A stretch of 54,683 nt of DNA from Chloroflexota bacterium (lineage in GTDB: Bacteria; Chloroflexota; Anaerolineae; VGOG01). Below the pieces are notes generated by a model, which worked only from the letters and a program-made list of their open reading frames with translations, did no database searches and was not told the DNA's origin. The stretch covers positions 1 through 54,683 of the forward strand of contig JAUWOY010000017.1 in NCBI GenBank assembly GCA_030611885.1. Reading direction: 5' to 3'. Positions 42,451-50,025 of this stretch are shown here, piece after piece. Position 1 is the stretch's first letter, and every line of letters begins with the position of its first letter. Made by a program: the position numbers and the translations under genes.

Positions 42451-42454
42451 ATAA

Positions 42455-42533
42455 AAAGGACCGGGGGAGCTTGCGCCCAAAACCCGCTTAGTCCCCGGTG
42501 GTATGCCGGGAAGGCTACGGGCCACCCGATCTA
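42455..42533 (-). ncRNA. Candidate small RNA, convergent to the aminotransferase gene
   Basis: A promoter-like TTGACA/TAGAAT pair (42540-42569) would start RNA near 42533. The transcript has a GGTGG/CCACC stem and ends with ACCGGGG/CCCCGGT followed by CCTTTTTATTT, a plausible rho-independent terminator at about 42455-42495. There is no convincing ORF. Length about 80 nt. I do not recognise a known RNA family. On the plus strand the same hairpin may also end the aminotransferase transcript. Confidence 0.5.
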
Positions 42534-42539
42534 CGGAAA

Positions 42540-42569
42540 ATTCTACCACAAATACCTATACATTGTCAA
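42540..42569 (-). promoter_or_regulatory. Promoter of the candidate small RNA
   Basis: On the minus strand TTGACA, 18 nt, TAGAAT. Confidence 0.65.
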
Positions 42570-42599
42570 ACCGATTTTCGATCAGGAGGCGAATAGCCA

Positions 42600-42677
42600 A
42601 TGCGGAACATTTTGATCGCCGGTGGAGCTGGCTTCATCGGCTTTGATCGTTTGCTAAAAAAGAGATGGCAAAATTAA
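42600..42677 (+). pseudogene. Decapitated 5' stub of rmlB (14 codons)
   Basis: AGGAGGCGAATAGCC precedes ATG 42600. The frame reads MRNILIAGGAGFIG, the exact start of an extended short-chain dehydrogenase. After that Gly codon (42639-42641) homology ends and a foreign AT-rich sequence begins, giving a 25-residue peptide ending at 42677. The real rmlB 790 nt downstream repeats the same ribosome site and start (GGAGGCGAACACG, MQNILVTGGAGFIG). This is the original gene start, cut off by the homing-endonuclease insertion. Confidence 0.85.
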
Positions 42678-43414
42678 CAGTTGAAACCGTGCGGCAAGAA
42701 TATTTGGTGAATAAACTTACTAGTTACGAGATCGCCGCCAAGTATCGCTGTAGTGCCGCTTGGGTAAATACATTTCGAAAACGGCATGGCATTCGAACCC
42801 TAGAACCTTGGGAGCGGAATGAGCAACAGGTATTATCACAACACCAAACAGAATACATCTACGGTGCGCTGTTAGGAGATGACTGCCTTAAGAGATATCA
42901 CTCTACAGGCAATGCTTATCTCAGTGTAAGCCACAGCAAATCTCAAGCAGAGTATGTCAAACTCAAATATGAAATCATGGGCGGATTTGTAAAATCAGGA
43001 ATAAAGGTCTACTATGACAGGAGACCAAACAGACAAGACAGTGTGGGCTTCCGTACAATCTGCCACCCCGTGTTTACCAAGCTGTATGAGGAAATCTACC
43101 CATTGAGAAGAAAAACGATATGCCGAGAATGGTTAGAACAACTGACGCCATTTAGCTTGGCGATCTGGTACATGGACGATGGTTCTCTGACCCAGAGTAA
43201 CGGGCAAATGCGGATCTCAACAGAGGCTTTTTCCTATCAGGAGCAAAATCAGCTTCAGTCGGTCCTGGCAGAGAAGTGGAAGATTCACCCCCGTATCAAG
43301 CCCTCGCAAGCTGCTGGGAAGTGGATTCTCTATTTCAATGCGGCTGAAAGAGATAAGTTCTTTGCCTTGGTCTTTCATTACATGATCGACTGTATGCAAT
43401 ACAAACTTCGTTAG
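42665..43414 (+). CDS. LAGLIDADG homing endonuclease
   Basis: A 249-residue nuclease. An N-terminal helix-turn-helix (LTSYEIAAKYRCSAAWVN) is followed by two LAGLIDADG helices: YIYGALLGDDCL (about residue 60) and LAIWYMDDGSL (about residue 170). Each carries an acidic catalytic residue. This makes it a two-motif monomeric endonuclease that cuts a long asymmetric site. Codon use is AT-rich against both neighbours. ATG 42665 lies within the rmlB stub and has only a weak AAAGAG site. It is free-standing: no intein motifs flank it, and the gene after it has its own start. Confidence 0.88.
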   Translation: MAKLTVETVRQEYLVNKLTSYEIAAKYRCSAAWVNTFRKRHGIRTLEPWERNEQQVLSQHQTEYIYGALLGDDCLKRYHSTGNAYLSVSHSKSQAEYVKLKYEIMGGFVKSGIKVYYDRRPNRQDSVGFRTICHPVFTKLYEEIYPLRRKTICREWLEQLTPFSLAIWYMDDGSLTQSNGQMRISTEAFSYQEQNQLQSVLAEKWKIHPRIKPSQAAGKWILYFNAAERDKFFALVFHYMIDCMQYKLR

Positions 43415-43430
43415 TTGGGAGGCGAACACG

Positions 43431-44438
43431 ATGCAAAACATCTTAGTAACAGGTGGAGCAGGGTTCATCGGATCCCATTTTATCAGATACTTGCTCAGAG
43501 AATATCCTTCATACAAGATAGTGAATTTGGATGCCTTAAGATATTCGGGCAACCTCGATAACCTGCGCGACATCGAGGGCGACCCGCGCTACACCTTCGT
43601 GCAAGGCGACATCTGCGACGCGGAGAAGGTGGACGAGGTGATGGGCGAGCACGAGATTGATGCCCTCGTGAACTTCGCTGCGGAAACGCATGTAGACCGC
43701 TCGCTGATGGAAGCAGGCAGCTTCATCCAGACCGATGTCTACGGCACTTACATTCTGCTGGAAGCCGCCAGGAAGTACCAGGTCGAGCGCTATCACCAGG
43801 TCTCGACAGATGAAGTCTACGGCCAAGTGCTGGAAGGCTCTTCGCTGGAGACCGACCCGCTCTTGACGCGCAGCCCTTACGCAGCGAGCAAGGCCGGGGC
43901 AGACCTCATGTGCCACGCCTACTTCGTCAGCTTCAACATTCCGGTCACCATCACCCGAGGCTCCAACAACATCGGCCCCTACCAGTATCCGGAGAAAGTG
44001 ATCCCCCTCTTCATCACCAACGCCATTGACGACCTCCCCCTCCCCCTCTACGGCGATGGCCGGCAGATGCGCGACTATCAATACGTGAGCGATCACTGCG
44101 AGGGGATAGACGTGGTGCTGCACAGGGGCCAACCGGGCGAGGTCTACAACCTGGGCACCGAGGTGGAGACTTTTAACATAGACATGGCCAGGATGATTCT
44201 CAAGCTCCTGGGCAAGCCGGAGAGCCTCATCCAGCACGTCCGAGACAGGCCCGGCCACGACCGCCGCTATTCCCTCAATTGCGACAAGATCAAAGCCCTG
44301 GGCTGGCGCAGCCGTCACACTTTCGAACAGGCGCTGGAGAAGACGGTGCAATGGTACGTGGACAACGAGTGGTGGTGGCGCAAGATCAAGAGCGGCGAGT
44401 ACATGGAGTATTACAGTCGTCAGTATGAGGGGCGCTAG
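43431..44438 (+). CDS. rmlB: dTDP-glucose 4,6-dehydratase with replaced 5' end
   Basis: A 335-residue dehydratase that makes dTDP-4-keto-6-deoxyglucose, the step after RmlA. GGAGFIGSHF binds NAD; Thr/Asp/Glu lie in VSTDEVYG, and Tyr150/Lys154 in SPYAASKAG. Catalytically complete. ATG 43431 follows GGGAGG. The first 38-40 codons (43431 to about 43548) are AT-rich (TTA, AGA, AAA codons), while the rest is GC-rich like the neighbours. The front was therefore brought in with the homing endonuclease and joined to the native gene. Confidence 0.93.
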   Translation: MQNILVTGGAGFIGSHFIRYLLREYPSYKIVNLDALRYSGNLDNLRDIEGDPRYTFVQGDICDAEKVDEVMGEHEIDALVNFAAETHVDRSLMEAGSFIQTDVYGTYILLEAARKYQVERYHQVSTDEVYGQVLEGSSLETDPLLTRSPYAASKAGADLMCHAYFVSFNIPVTITRGSNNIGPYQYPEKVIPLFITNAIDDLPLPLYGDGRQMRDYQYVSDHCEGIDVVLHRGQPGEVYNLGTEVETFNIDMARMILKLLGKPESLIQHVRDRPGHDRRYSLNCDKIKALGWRSRHTFEQALEKTVQWYVDNEWWWRKIKSGEYMEYYSRQYEGR

Positions 44439-44439
44439 T

Positions 44440-44470
44440 TGGAGGTTGGAGGTTGGAGGTTGGAAGTTGA
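44440..44470. repeat. GGTTGGA 7-nt tandem repeats
   Basis: TTGGAGGTTGGAGGTTGGAG units immediately after rmlB. Confidence 0.8.
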
Positions 44471-44484
44471 GGGTAGCTGAACGC

Positions 44485-44520
44485 AAAAACGCCGGGGGGG
44501 AAACCTCGGCGTTTTCTGTT
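44485..44520 (+). terminator. Rho-independent terminator of rmlB
   Basis: AAAACGCCG, 12-nt loop, CGGCGTTTT, then CTGTT. Confidence 0.75.
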
Positions 44521-44521
44521 C

Positions 44522-44625
44522 CTGAAGACCTCGGAGGTTTCCGGCAGTGCCTCTACTGGCAAGTTGCCGTGATCATCTGGTTGGCTTACGGGCAGAATCG
44601 CGTCTGAAAACCTCTGAGGTCTGGA
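44522..44625. repeat. Split AAACCTC-GAGGT repeat element
   Basis: GAAGACCTCGGAGGTTTCCGG at the left and AAAACCTCTGAGGTCT at the right are two palindromes of the same family, about 70 nt apart. They form part of the 675-nt stretch without an intact gene between rmlB and the DUF3160 gene. Confidence 0.65.
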
Positions 44626-44695
44626 TCGCTCTCTAAAGTTGGCGTTTATGGTTGGCTATTCTTCATCCGCGCCGAAGGTTATCACCAAGGCATCC

Positions 44696-44925
44696 TCATC
44701 GAATCTGGCTGTACTTCTCGTGGCTCTCCTTCCAGGCGTCGAAGTAGCTATCTTGCACCCGGTCGTGCATGCGGGTCAGTTGCGTGATCAGCTCGGCGAC
44801 GGTGTCGAACAGCTCGTCGTCAGGGATGGGCAGGTCGGTCACCGCTCGCAGGATGGGGCGGCTTCTTCGGCGACCAGATCATCCAGCCCTCTCCAGGCCA
44901 AGACCGTGGCGAAGTATCTCTGCAT
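44696..44925 (-). pseudogene. Frameshifted fragment of an unknown helical protein
   Basis: On the minus strand ATG 44925 opens MQRYFATVLAWRGLDDLVAE and is stopped after about 30 residues. A second frame continues naturally with ILRAVTDLPIPDDELFDTVA and ELITQLTRMHDRVQDSYFDA to a stop at 44696. Both pieces look protein-like, and the switch near 44850 is best explained by a frameshift. The fold appears alpha-helical. Family not recognised. Confidence 0.55.
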
Positions 44926-44989
44926 TAGGAAACAGGCAACCTTATGCAAGAATCAGGTTTTGGGAAGCCAAAAAACAGGGATCCCCCGA

Positions 44990-45018
44990 TTGCGCTTTTA
45001 CCCAATGGCATGTATAAT
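44990..45018 (+). promoter_or_regulatory. Sigma70 promoter for the DUF3160 gene
   Basis: TTGCGC, 17 nt, TATAAT. Confidence 0.7.
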
Positions 45019-45113
45019 AATGGCGTACCGCTACCCTCAACGTCGAGATACGGCTGGAGCGGGTGCGGCTGGTGGAAGTACCCCAAAGTCAAGATAACCA
45101 AGAGGTGACGATC

Positions 45114-47189
45114 ATGAACCGTAAATTTCCCTTGCTGTTGTGCACGCTGATCCTGTTTCTGCTATGCATCTCCGCTTCCCCGGGCGCTGGAAAGCTCCCC
45201 GTGGATTACCAGGGCACTCTCCCTTCGACCCTTCGACAAGGCTCAGGGCAGGCTTCGCTGAGGACAAGCTTTGAGCTGCCGGAGAACTTGCCCGTGGTGG
45301 AGGCCATTTACCCGCTCAGTGAGGCAGCCAGGGCACGGCTGCGCGCCAGCGGGCTCGTCGCCCTGCCAGATCAGGATGTCGAACGCCTCTCCGCTGCTTA
45401 TTTTCGCCTCTTCTCCGAGGAGCGGGTATCGGTCTTTATCACCAGCGATGTGGCGCTGCACCTTTTCCATAACGTCTTCGACGATCTGCTGGCCGAGGTG
45501 GAGAAGACTCACCTCTACGATGACGTGGAGTGGCTGGTGCAGCAACTCTACGCCGCCAGCGCCGCCCGCTACGCCACCATTCCTGAGACACAAACGCTGA
45601 GCAAAGATGCCGCGCAGCACGACGTGCTGGTCTTTGCCGTGGCCGCCCGCCTGCTGGACGATAGCTTCGTTCCACCGGCGTACGTCGAACCCGACGCCAG
45701 CCAGTACGTGCAGAAGGTGGTTGACCACACCCTCACCGAGTTCTACCCCGGCGACGACTACACCCAGTACGAGCCTCGCGGCCACTACGCCGGCGACGGC
45801 CGTCTGGAGCGCTACTTCCGCACGGTGAAGTGGCTCAGCCGCCGCATCTTCCGCATCGAGGATTACTTCTACCCCGATGACGCCGACGTGGAGCTGACCG
45901 CCGCCGCGCTGCTGGCCCAGCTCATGACCGACGACCCGGCCATCGAAGCCCGCTGGAACAAGGTCTACGACGTCACGCGGCTCCTGGCGGGTCCCGCCGA
46001 CAGCATCACCCCGCCCCTGGTGCAGCAGGCGCTGGACAACGTCTTCGGCCCGAGCTTCACGCTGGAGATGCTGGAGGACGCCGCCAACCGCACCGCGCTG
46101 CGGACCGAGTTCCAGCGGGACATCTATCCCACCAGCGAGATCATCCCCGTGCCTCTGGAGTTTCCGGGGCAGATCCCGCCCAAGTACGTGCAGTTCCTAG
46201 GCGAGCGCTACCTGCCCGACGGCGAGGCCATGCAGGAGACCTGCTTCCCTTACGTGCCGGAACGCCTCCTGCCTTCGGGGTTAGACGTGATGGCCACCGT
46301 GCTGGCTTCGGATCGGGCAGAACACTGGCTGGCGGGCGAGATCGCAGTCTATCCCGAACTGGCCACGCAACTCACCACGTTGCGGGTGCAATTCGATGAC
46401 TACACCGTGGCCGACTGGACGAAATCTACCTACAACGGCTGGCTGTACAGCCTGCGTCCCTTATTGCAGCCGATGCCCGCCGGCGCGCCCGCTTTCATGC
46501 AGGGCACGGCCTGGCAGGATAAGGAGTTAAACACCGCGCTCGGCTCCTGGACGCAGTTGCGGCACGACTTCATCCTCTACGGCAAGCAGACCTACGTACC
46601 GTGCCCGTGGGCAGAGGGGCCGGGGCTGGTCGAGCCGGTGCCCGACACCTTCGACCGCCTGGCCGACCTTTGCGATCAGGTTCACAGCGCGCTCGACGGC
46701 TGCAACATGCTGCCCGAAATCCACGGCCGCAGCTTGCGCGACTTGGCCACCAAGCTGCGCACCTGGCGAGACTATGCCCAAACGGTCGCTGATGGGGGGT
46801 GGCTGAGCGAGGAGGAGCAGGGAGACATCCACCGCGTGGGGCTCTGGCTGCTGGAATTCTTCCAGGATGACTGGGGCGTGACGGAGAAATCGCCCCTGCT
46901 GGTGGCCGATGTGGCGAGCGATTCCAACACCGCCCGTGTGCTGCACGAGGGGACGGGGCACTTCAACCCACTGATCGTGGTCTACACGCCGCCGGGCGGT
47001 GAGTCCATTGCCGGCATCGGCTACGTCTTCAGCCACTATGAGTTCGCCGAGCCGAACTGGAATCGTCTGAACGACGCTGAGTGGGCAGATAGGTTGCAGG
47101 AGAACCCGCCGCCGCGCCCGGCGTGGGCCTCTGGCTTCCTGCCGCTCGACCGGTTGGAGGTCATCTACCTGCCGCTTATTGAGAAGTGA
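45114..47189 (+). CDS. Secreted DUF3160-family protein
   Basis: A 691-residue exported protein of the DUF3160 family (from memory). A signal peptide covers residues 1-25. The mature part contains ERVSVFITSDVALHLFHNVF, IEDYFYPDDADVELTAAALL, PYVPERLLPSGLDVMATVLA and VADVASDSNTARVLHEGTGH. The last has HEGTGH, which recalls a metal site but is not proven. It ends DRLEVIYLPLIEK, a variant of the YLPxxLK tail. ATG 45114 follows AAGAGG. Residues about 37-50 (STLRQGSGQASLR) are coded by a dispersed TTCGACAAGGCTCAGGGCAG repeat. Confidence 0.85.
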   Translation: MNRKFPLLLCTLILFLLCISASPGAGKLPVDYQGTLPSTLRQGSGQASLRTSFELPENLPVVEAIYPLSEAARARLRASGLVALPDQDVERLSAAYFRLFSEERVSVFITSDVALHLFHNVFDDLLAEVEKTHLYDDVEWLVQQLYAASAARYATIPETQTLSKDAAQHDVLVFAVAARLLDDSFVPPAYVEPDASQYVQKVVDHTLTEFYPGDDYTQYEPRGHYAGDGRLERYFRTVKWLSRRIFRIEDYFYPDDADVELTAAALLAQLMTDDPAIEARWNKVYDVTRLLAGPADSITPPLVQQALDNVFGPSFTLEMLEDAANRTALRTEFQRDIYPTSEIIPVPLEFPGQIPPKYVQFLGERYLPDGEAMQETCFPYVPERLLPSGLDVMATVLASDRAEHWLAGEIAVYPELATQLTTLRVQFDDYTVADWTKSTYNGWLYSLRPLLQPMPAGAPAFMQGTAWQDKELNTALGSWTQLRHDFILYGKQTYVPCPWAEGPGLVEPVPDTFDRLADLCDQVHSALDGCNMLPEIHGRSLRDLATKLRTWRDYAQTVADGGWLSEEEQGDIHRVGLWLLEFFQDDWGVTEKSPLLVADVASDSNTARVLHEGTGHFNPLIVVYTPPGGESIAGIGYVFSHYEFAEPNWNRLNDAEWADRLQENPPPRPAWASGFLPLDRLEVIYLPLIEK
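45221..45262. repeat. TTCGACAAGGCTCAGGGCAG dispersed repeat inside a coding region
   Basis: It encodes STLRQGSGQASLR just after the signal peptide. The palindromic CCCTTCGACAAGGCTCAGGGC type is a common Chloroflexota repeat, and a remnant occurs near 38282. Confidence 0.75.
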
Positions 47190-47210
47190 ATCGAAGGGTT
47201 CATGGCGTAC

Positions 47211-47246
47211 AAAAGCCACCTGCGTCCAGTGCGCAGGTGGCTTTTT
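47211..47246. terminator. Bidirectional terminator between convergent genes
   Basis: AAAAGCCACCTGCG pairs perfectly with CGCAGGTGGCTTTT, with T runs on both strands. It serves the DUF3160 gene and the carbamoyltransferase gene. Confidence 0.85.
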
Positions 47247-47249
47247 GGC

Positions 47250-47287
47250 GTCCAGACTTCCAAAGTCTGGCAGACTTTGGAAGTCTA
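47250..47287. repeat. CAGACTTCCAAAGTCTG palindromic repeat
   Basis: CAGACTTCCAAAGTCTG and CAGACTTTGGAAGTCT side by side, a relative of the repeat at 8750. It abuts the carbamoyltransferase stop codon. Confidence 0.8.
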
Positions 47288-47288
47288 G

Positions 47289-48299
47289 CTACATCGAGCC
47301 CATCGTCAAAGCCATCAGTGCCTTTTGCACGTGCAAGCGGTTCTCGGCCACGTCGTAGATCACGGAGCGGGGGCCGGAGGCGACCTCATCGGTTACCTCG
47401 TGGCCCCGGTCCACAGGCATGGGATGGGTGAAGAGGGCGTCGTCGGTGAGGGCCATCTTCGCGGCGTCGCAGATCCACGCCGGGTACCGCAGCGCGCGGT
47501 CAATTTCCTCCTGCTTGTGGAGCTGACCATCTCGATAGGCGTCGGGGCTCATCCAGTTGCGAGAGTAGACGATGTGCGCTCCTTCGTAGCCTGAGGTCAC
47601 GTCGTGGACCACCTCGAACGTCCTGCCGTTGGCAGCGCAGTTCCCTTTGGTCCACTCGACGACCTGGGGGTCCAGATCGTATCCCTCAGGATGGGCCAGG
47701 GTCACGTCCATCCCGAAGCGGGAGCCGATGAGCAGCGCCTCCTGGACGCTGCACCAGGAGCGGGCCAGAGCGCCGTGCCCCCAGGCTACCAGCAGCTTCT
47801 TGCCTCGCACGTCGCCCAGGTGCTCGAGCCAGCCCATCACGTCGGCCAGGCCCTGGCAAGGGTGATACTTGTCGTGAGCCATGGAGATGATGGGGATGGT
47901 GGCCCAGCGGGCGTATTCGCGTAACAGATCGTCGCCCTCGCCGTAGGCACCGATCTTGTCCTCCAGGATGCGGATGCCCAGGCCGTGGGCGTAGCGGCTC
48001 ATCACCCTGGCCGCATCCTCCACCGTCTCGCCCGCAGTGGTGGCGGTCTTGAGACGCATGGTTTTAGGCTCTAGAAACTGCGCGTGCCCGCCCAGCTCAG
48101 TGGCCGCTGTCTCGAAGCTCTGGCGGGTGCGCACCGAGGGGTTGTAGAAGAACATGAGGAAGGTCTTGTGCTGGAGTATCGAGGTCCAGCGAGGTGAGAA
48201 GCGATCGCGTTTCATCTTCGCCGCCAACTCCAGCACCGCTTCCAGTTCTTCGACTGACCAGTCCTGGGTGCAGATCAGGTCGTGTCCGTAAAGGTCCAT
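47289..48299 (-). CDS. Ornithine carbamoyltransferase-like protein, paralog A
   Basis: A 336-residue transcarbamylase. The carbamoyl phosphate site is FYNPSVRTRQSFE (usual STRTR), with DKYHPCQGLADVM and THPMPVDRGHE (usual HCLP). ENRLHVQKALMALT closes it. The SMG loop that holds ornithine in true OTCs is not seen (NWMSPDAYRDG instead), so ornithine is unlikely to be the substrate; a YgeW-like or unknown amine is possible. ATG 48299 follows AGGAGG. Probably co-transcribed with the four-helix-bundle gene and paralog B. Confidence 0.82.
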   Translation of the reverse strand: MDLYGHDLICTQDWSVEELEAVLELAAKMKRDRFSPRWTSILQHKTFLMFFYNPSVRTRQSFETAATELGGHAQFLEPKTMRLKTATTAGETVEDAARVMSRYAHGLGIRILEDKIGAYGEGDDLLREYARWATIPIISMAHDKYHPCQGLADVMGWLEHLGDVRGKKLLVAWGHGALARSWCSVQEALLIGSRFGMDVTLAHPEGYDLDPQVVEWTKGNCAANGRTFEVVHDVTSGYEGAHIVYSRNWMSPDAYRDGQLHKQEEIDRALRYPAWICDAAKMALTDDALFTHPMPVDRGHEVTDEVASGPRSVIYDVAENRLHVQKALMALTMGSM

Positions 48300-48300
48300 G

Positions 48301-48798
48301 TTACCTCCTGTGATCGGGATTCGTGGATTCGGGATTCGTGGATTCGGGATTCGTAGATTCGGGATTCGTAGATTCGTATTCGACCTCGGTTTCGTGCAGG
48401 GGGCGGTTGCCGAAGAGTTTCTGGCCTTGTTGCTGTTTTCGCACGTAACGAATGTAGCCGTTAAGAGCTTGCAGCGCGCGGTGGGCCAACCCGCGCTGCC
48501 GATCCAGATCGGCCTCAGAGGTATATCCCACAGCTTGACAGGTGATGAAGCCGCTCAACGTCTCGCTCAGCGAGCCTCGCGCTATGTAGAAAAAGCGCAG
48601 GCTGTCAAGGTAGTGATAGCGTCCATAGCCCTCGGCGATATTGAGCGTGACGCTGGATGCAGCTCTCCGGAGTTGGCGGGCAAGGTCATACTTTTCGTAA
48701 CCGGGGAGTCGTTTGGCCAAGTCATACGCCTCACGCACAACCTGTAAGGCCAGCTTGTAACAATCCAAATCCTCAAAGCCCCTACCCATCTTCGCCAC
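48301..48798 (-). CDS. Four-helix-bundle protein (23S rRNA intervening-sequence protein family)
   Basis: A 165-residue member of the IVP/S23 four-helix family: FEDLDCYKLALQVVREAYDL, RQLRRAASSVTLNIAEGYGR and LSETLSGFITCQAVGY are typical. Function unknown; first found inside 23S rRNA inserts, but common elsewhere. GTG 48798 follows GGGAGGGGACGG. The last 25 residues (YESTNPESTNPESTNP...) are translated repeat DNA. The gene sits between the two carbamoyltransferase paralogs, bounded on both sides by GTAGATTC-type repeats. Confidence 0.88.
   Translation of the reverse strand: MAKMGRGFEDLDCYKLALQVVREAYDLAKRLPGYEKYDLARQLRRAASSVTLNIAEGYGRYHYLDSLRFFYIARGSLSETLSGFITCQAVGYTSEADLDRQRGLAHRALQALNGYIRYVRKQQQGQKLFGNRPLHETEVEYESTNPESTNPESTNPESTNPDHRR
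48305..48378. repeat. GGATTCGTGGATTCG tandem repeats (15-nt composite of 7+8)
   Basis: About four units, with GTGGATTC changing to GTAGATTC. They encode the ESTNP tail of the four-helix protein. Confidence 0.85.
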
Positions 48799-48811
48799 CC
48801 GTCCCCTCCCG

Positions 48812-48860
48812 AACCTACGAACCTACGAATTTACGAATCTACGAACCTACGAACCTACCG
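48812..48860. repeat. CCTACGAA 8-nt tandem repeats
   Basis: CCTACGAA, CCTACGAA, TTTACGAA, TCTACGAA, CCTACGAA, CCTACCG. The array overlaps the stop codon of paralog B and the upstream region of the four-helix gene. Confidence 0.85.
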
Positions 48861-49901
48861 CATAGTCAACGCCATCATCGCCTTCTGCACGTGCAGCCTG
48901 TTCTCCGCCTCGTCGAAGACCACCGATTGCGGCCCGTCAACGACCTCGTCCGTCACCTCGAAGCCGCGGTCGCAGGGGAGGCAGTGCATGTAGATGGCCT
49001 CAGGGTCGGCCAGGGCCATCTTGTCGGCGTCGCAGATCCAGTCCTTATTAGCCTCGAAAATCTCCTGGGCTTTCTGCGGATCATCCTCGCCCACCGGCGG
49101 CTTGAACGTGGGCGTCGCTGTCCAGGACTTGGGGTAGACCACGTGAGCTCCATCGAATGCGGCATCCATACTGTTGGAAATCTCGAAAGAGCCGCCGTAC
49201 TTCTCGGCATACCCCTCACAGGCCTGGAGAACCTCTTCGTCAAGCTCCATTCCTTCAGGGTGAGCTAGCACCACGTCCATGCCCATCATGCTGGCCCCGA
49301 TGATGGCGCTTTGGGGCACGGCTCGCGGCTTGTGGACGCTGGGCGAATAGGCCCAACTCATCACGAACTTGACGCCCTCGAACGTGCCAAACTTCTCGTA
49401 GATGGTGAGAATATCCGCCAGGGCCTGGCAGGGGTGATACTTGTCGCACTCCATGTTGATGACCGGGATGTCCGCCCAGTAGGCGAAGTTCTTGATCACC
49501 TCGTGAGCCCCGCCGTACTCCCAGTCTACCGGGTCGCCGTAGCAGCGGATGGCGATGGCGTCGCCCATGCGCGCCAGCACCCGCGCCACGTCAGAGACGC
49601 GCTCGGTGGAGTAGGCCACCTCTCTACCAGGCAACGCTGGGGTGTAGATTTTGCTCGGGTCCAGGAAGTGGGCGTGGCCGCCCAGTTGGGTCATCCCCGC
49701 CTCGAAGCTGTTGCGGGTACGCAGACTCTGGTTATAGAAGATCATGAACAGGGTCTTGGCTCGCAGCAGGTGATCGTGGGGCTCGCCCAGGGCGAAGCGG
49801 CGCTTGAAGTCCAGCGCCACATCCAGGATGGTCTCTACTTCCTCCGTGGTGTAATCCAGCAGAGTGAGGAAATCTCGGCCTCGGAACGATTCGGTTTTCA
49901 T
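48855..49901 (-). CDS. Ornithine carbamoyltransferase-like protein, paralog B
   Basis: A 348-residue transcarbamylase, about one third identical to paralog A by eye. It has FYNQSLRTRNSFEAG, DKYHPCQALADIL and MHCLPCDRGFE. The region SWAYSPSVHKPRAVPQS is distinct and Pro-rich, and the ornithine-binding SMG loop is again missing (KSWTATPTFKPP). The two probably act on related but different amino substrates, or in both directions of a ureide or purine degradation step. ATG 49901 follows AAAAGGAG. Confidence 0.83.
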   Translation of the reverse strand: MKTESFRGRDFLTLLDYTTEEVETILDVALDFKRRFALGEPHDHLLRAKTLFMIFYNQSLRTRNSFEAGMTQLGGHAHFLDPSKIYTPALPGREVAYSTERVSDVARVLARMGDAIAIRCYGDPVDWEYGGAHEVIKNFAYWADIPVINMECDKYHPCQALADILTIYEKFGTFEGVKFVMSWAYSPSVHKPRAVPQSAIIGASMMGMDVVLAHPEGMELDEEVLQACEGYAEKYGGSFEISNSMDAAFDGAHVVYPKSWTATPTFKPPVGEDDPQKAQEIFEANKDWICDADKMALADPEAIYMHCLPCDRGFEVTDEVVDGPQSVVFDEAENRLHVQKAMMALTMR

Positions 49902-49940
49902 GATTTTTCTCCTTTTCTATGTTCAGTAGATCCAAGATTT

Positions 49941-49996
49941 CCAGCAGAGGCGGCTCCCATGCCGCCGGTTCGCGGGCGTGGGAGCCCACTCTGCTC
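49941..49996. repeat. Palindromic repeat with GCAGAG-GGCTCCC arms
   Basis: GCAGAGGCGGCTCCCATGCC pairs with the GGGCGTGGGAGCCCACTCTGC arm. It lies in the 5' region of paralog B and opens the 455-nt intergenic stretch 49902-50356. Confidence 0.7.
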
Positions 49997-50025
49997 AGAA
50001 TTTGCATCTATTGATGTTTGAGGTA

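Noticed and set aside
42600..43480. Group I intron or intein in rmlB
   Set aside because: The downstream gene has its own ribosome site, start codon and complete N terminus, and no intein splicing residues are seen. Splicing is not needed.
48305..48860. CRISPR-like array
   Set aside because: Units are only 7-8 nt, lie back to back without unique spacers, and no cas genes are present.
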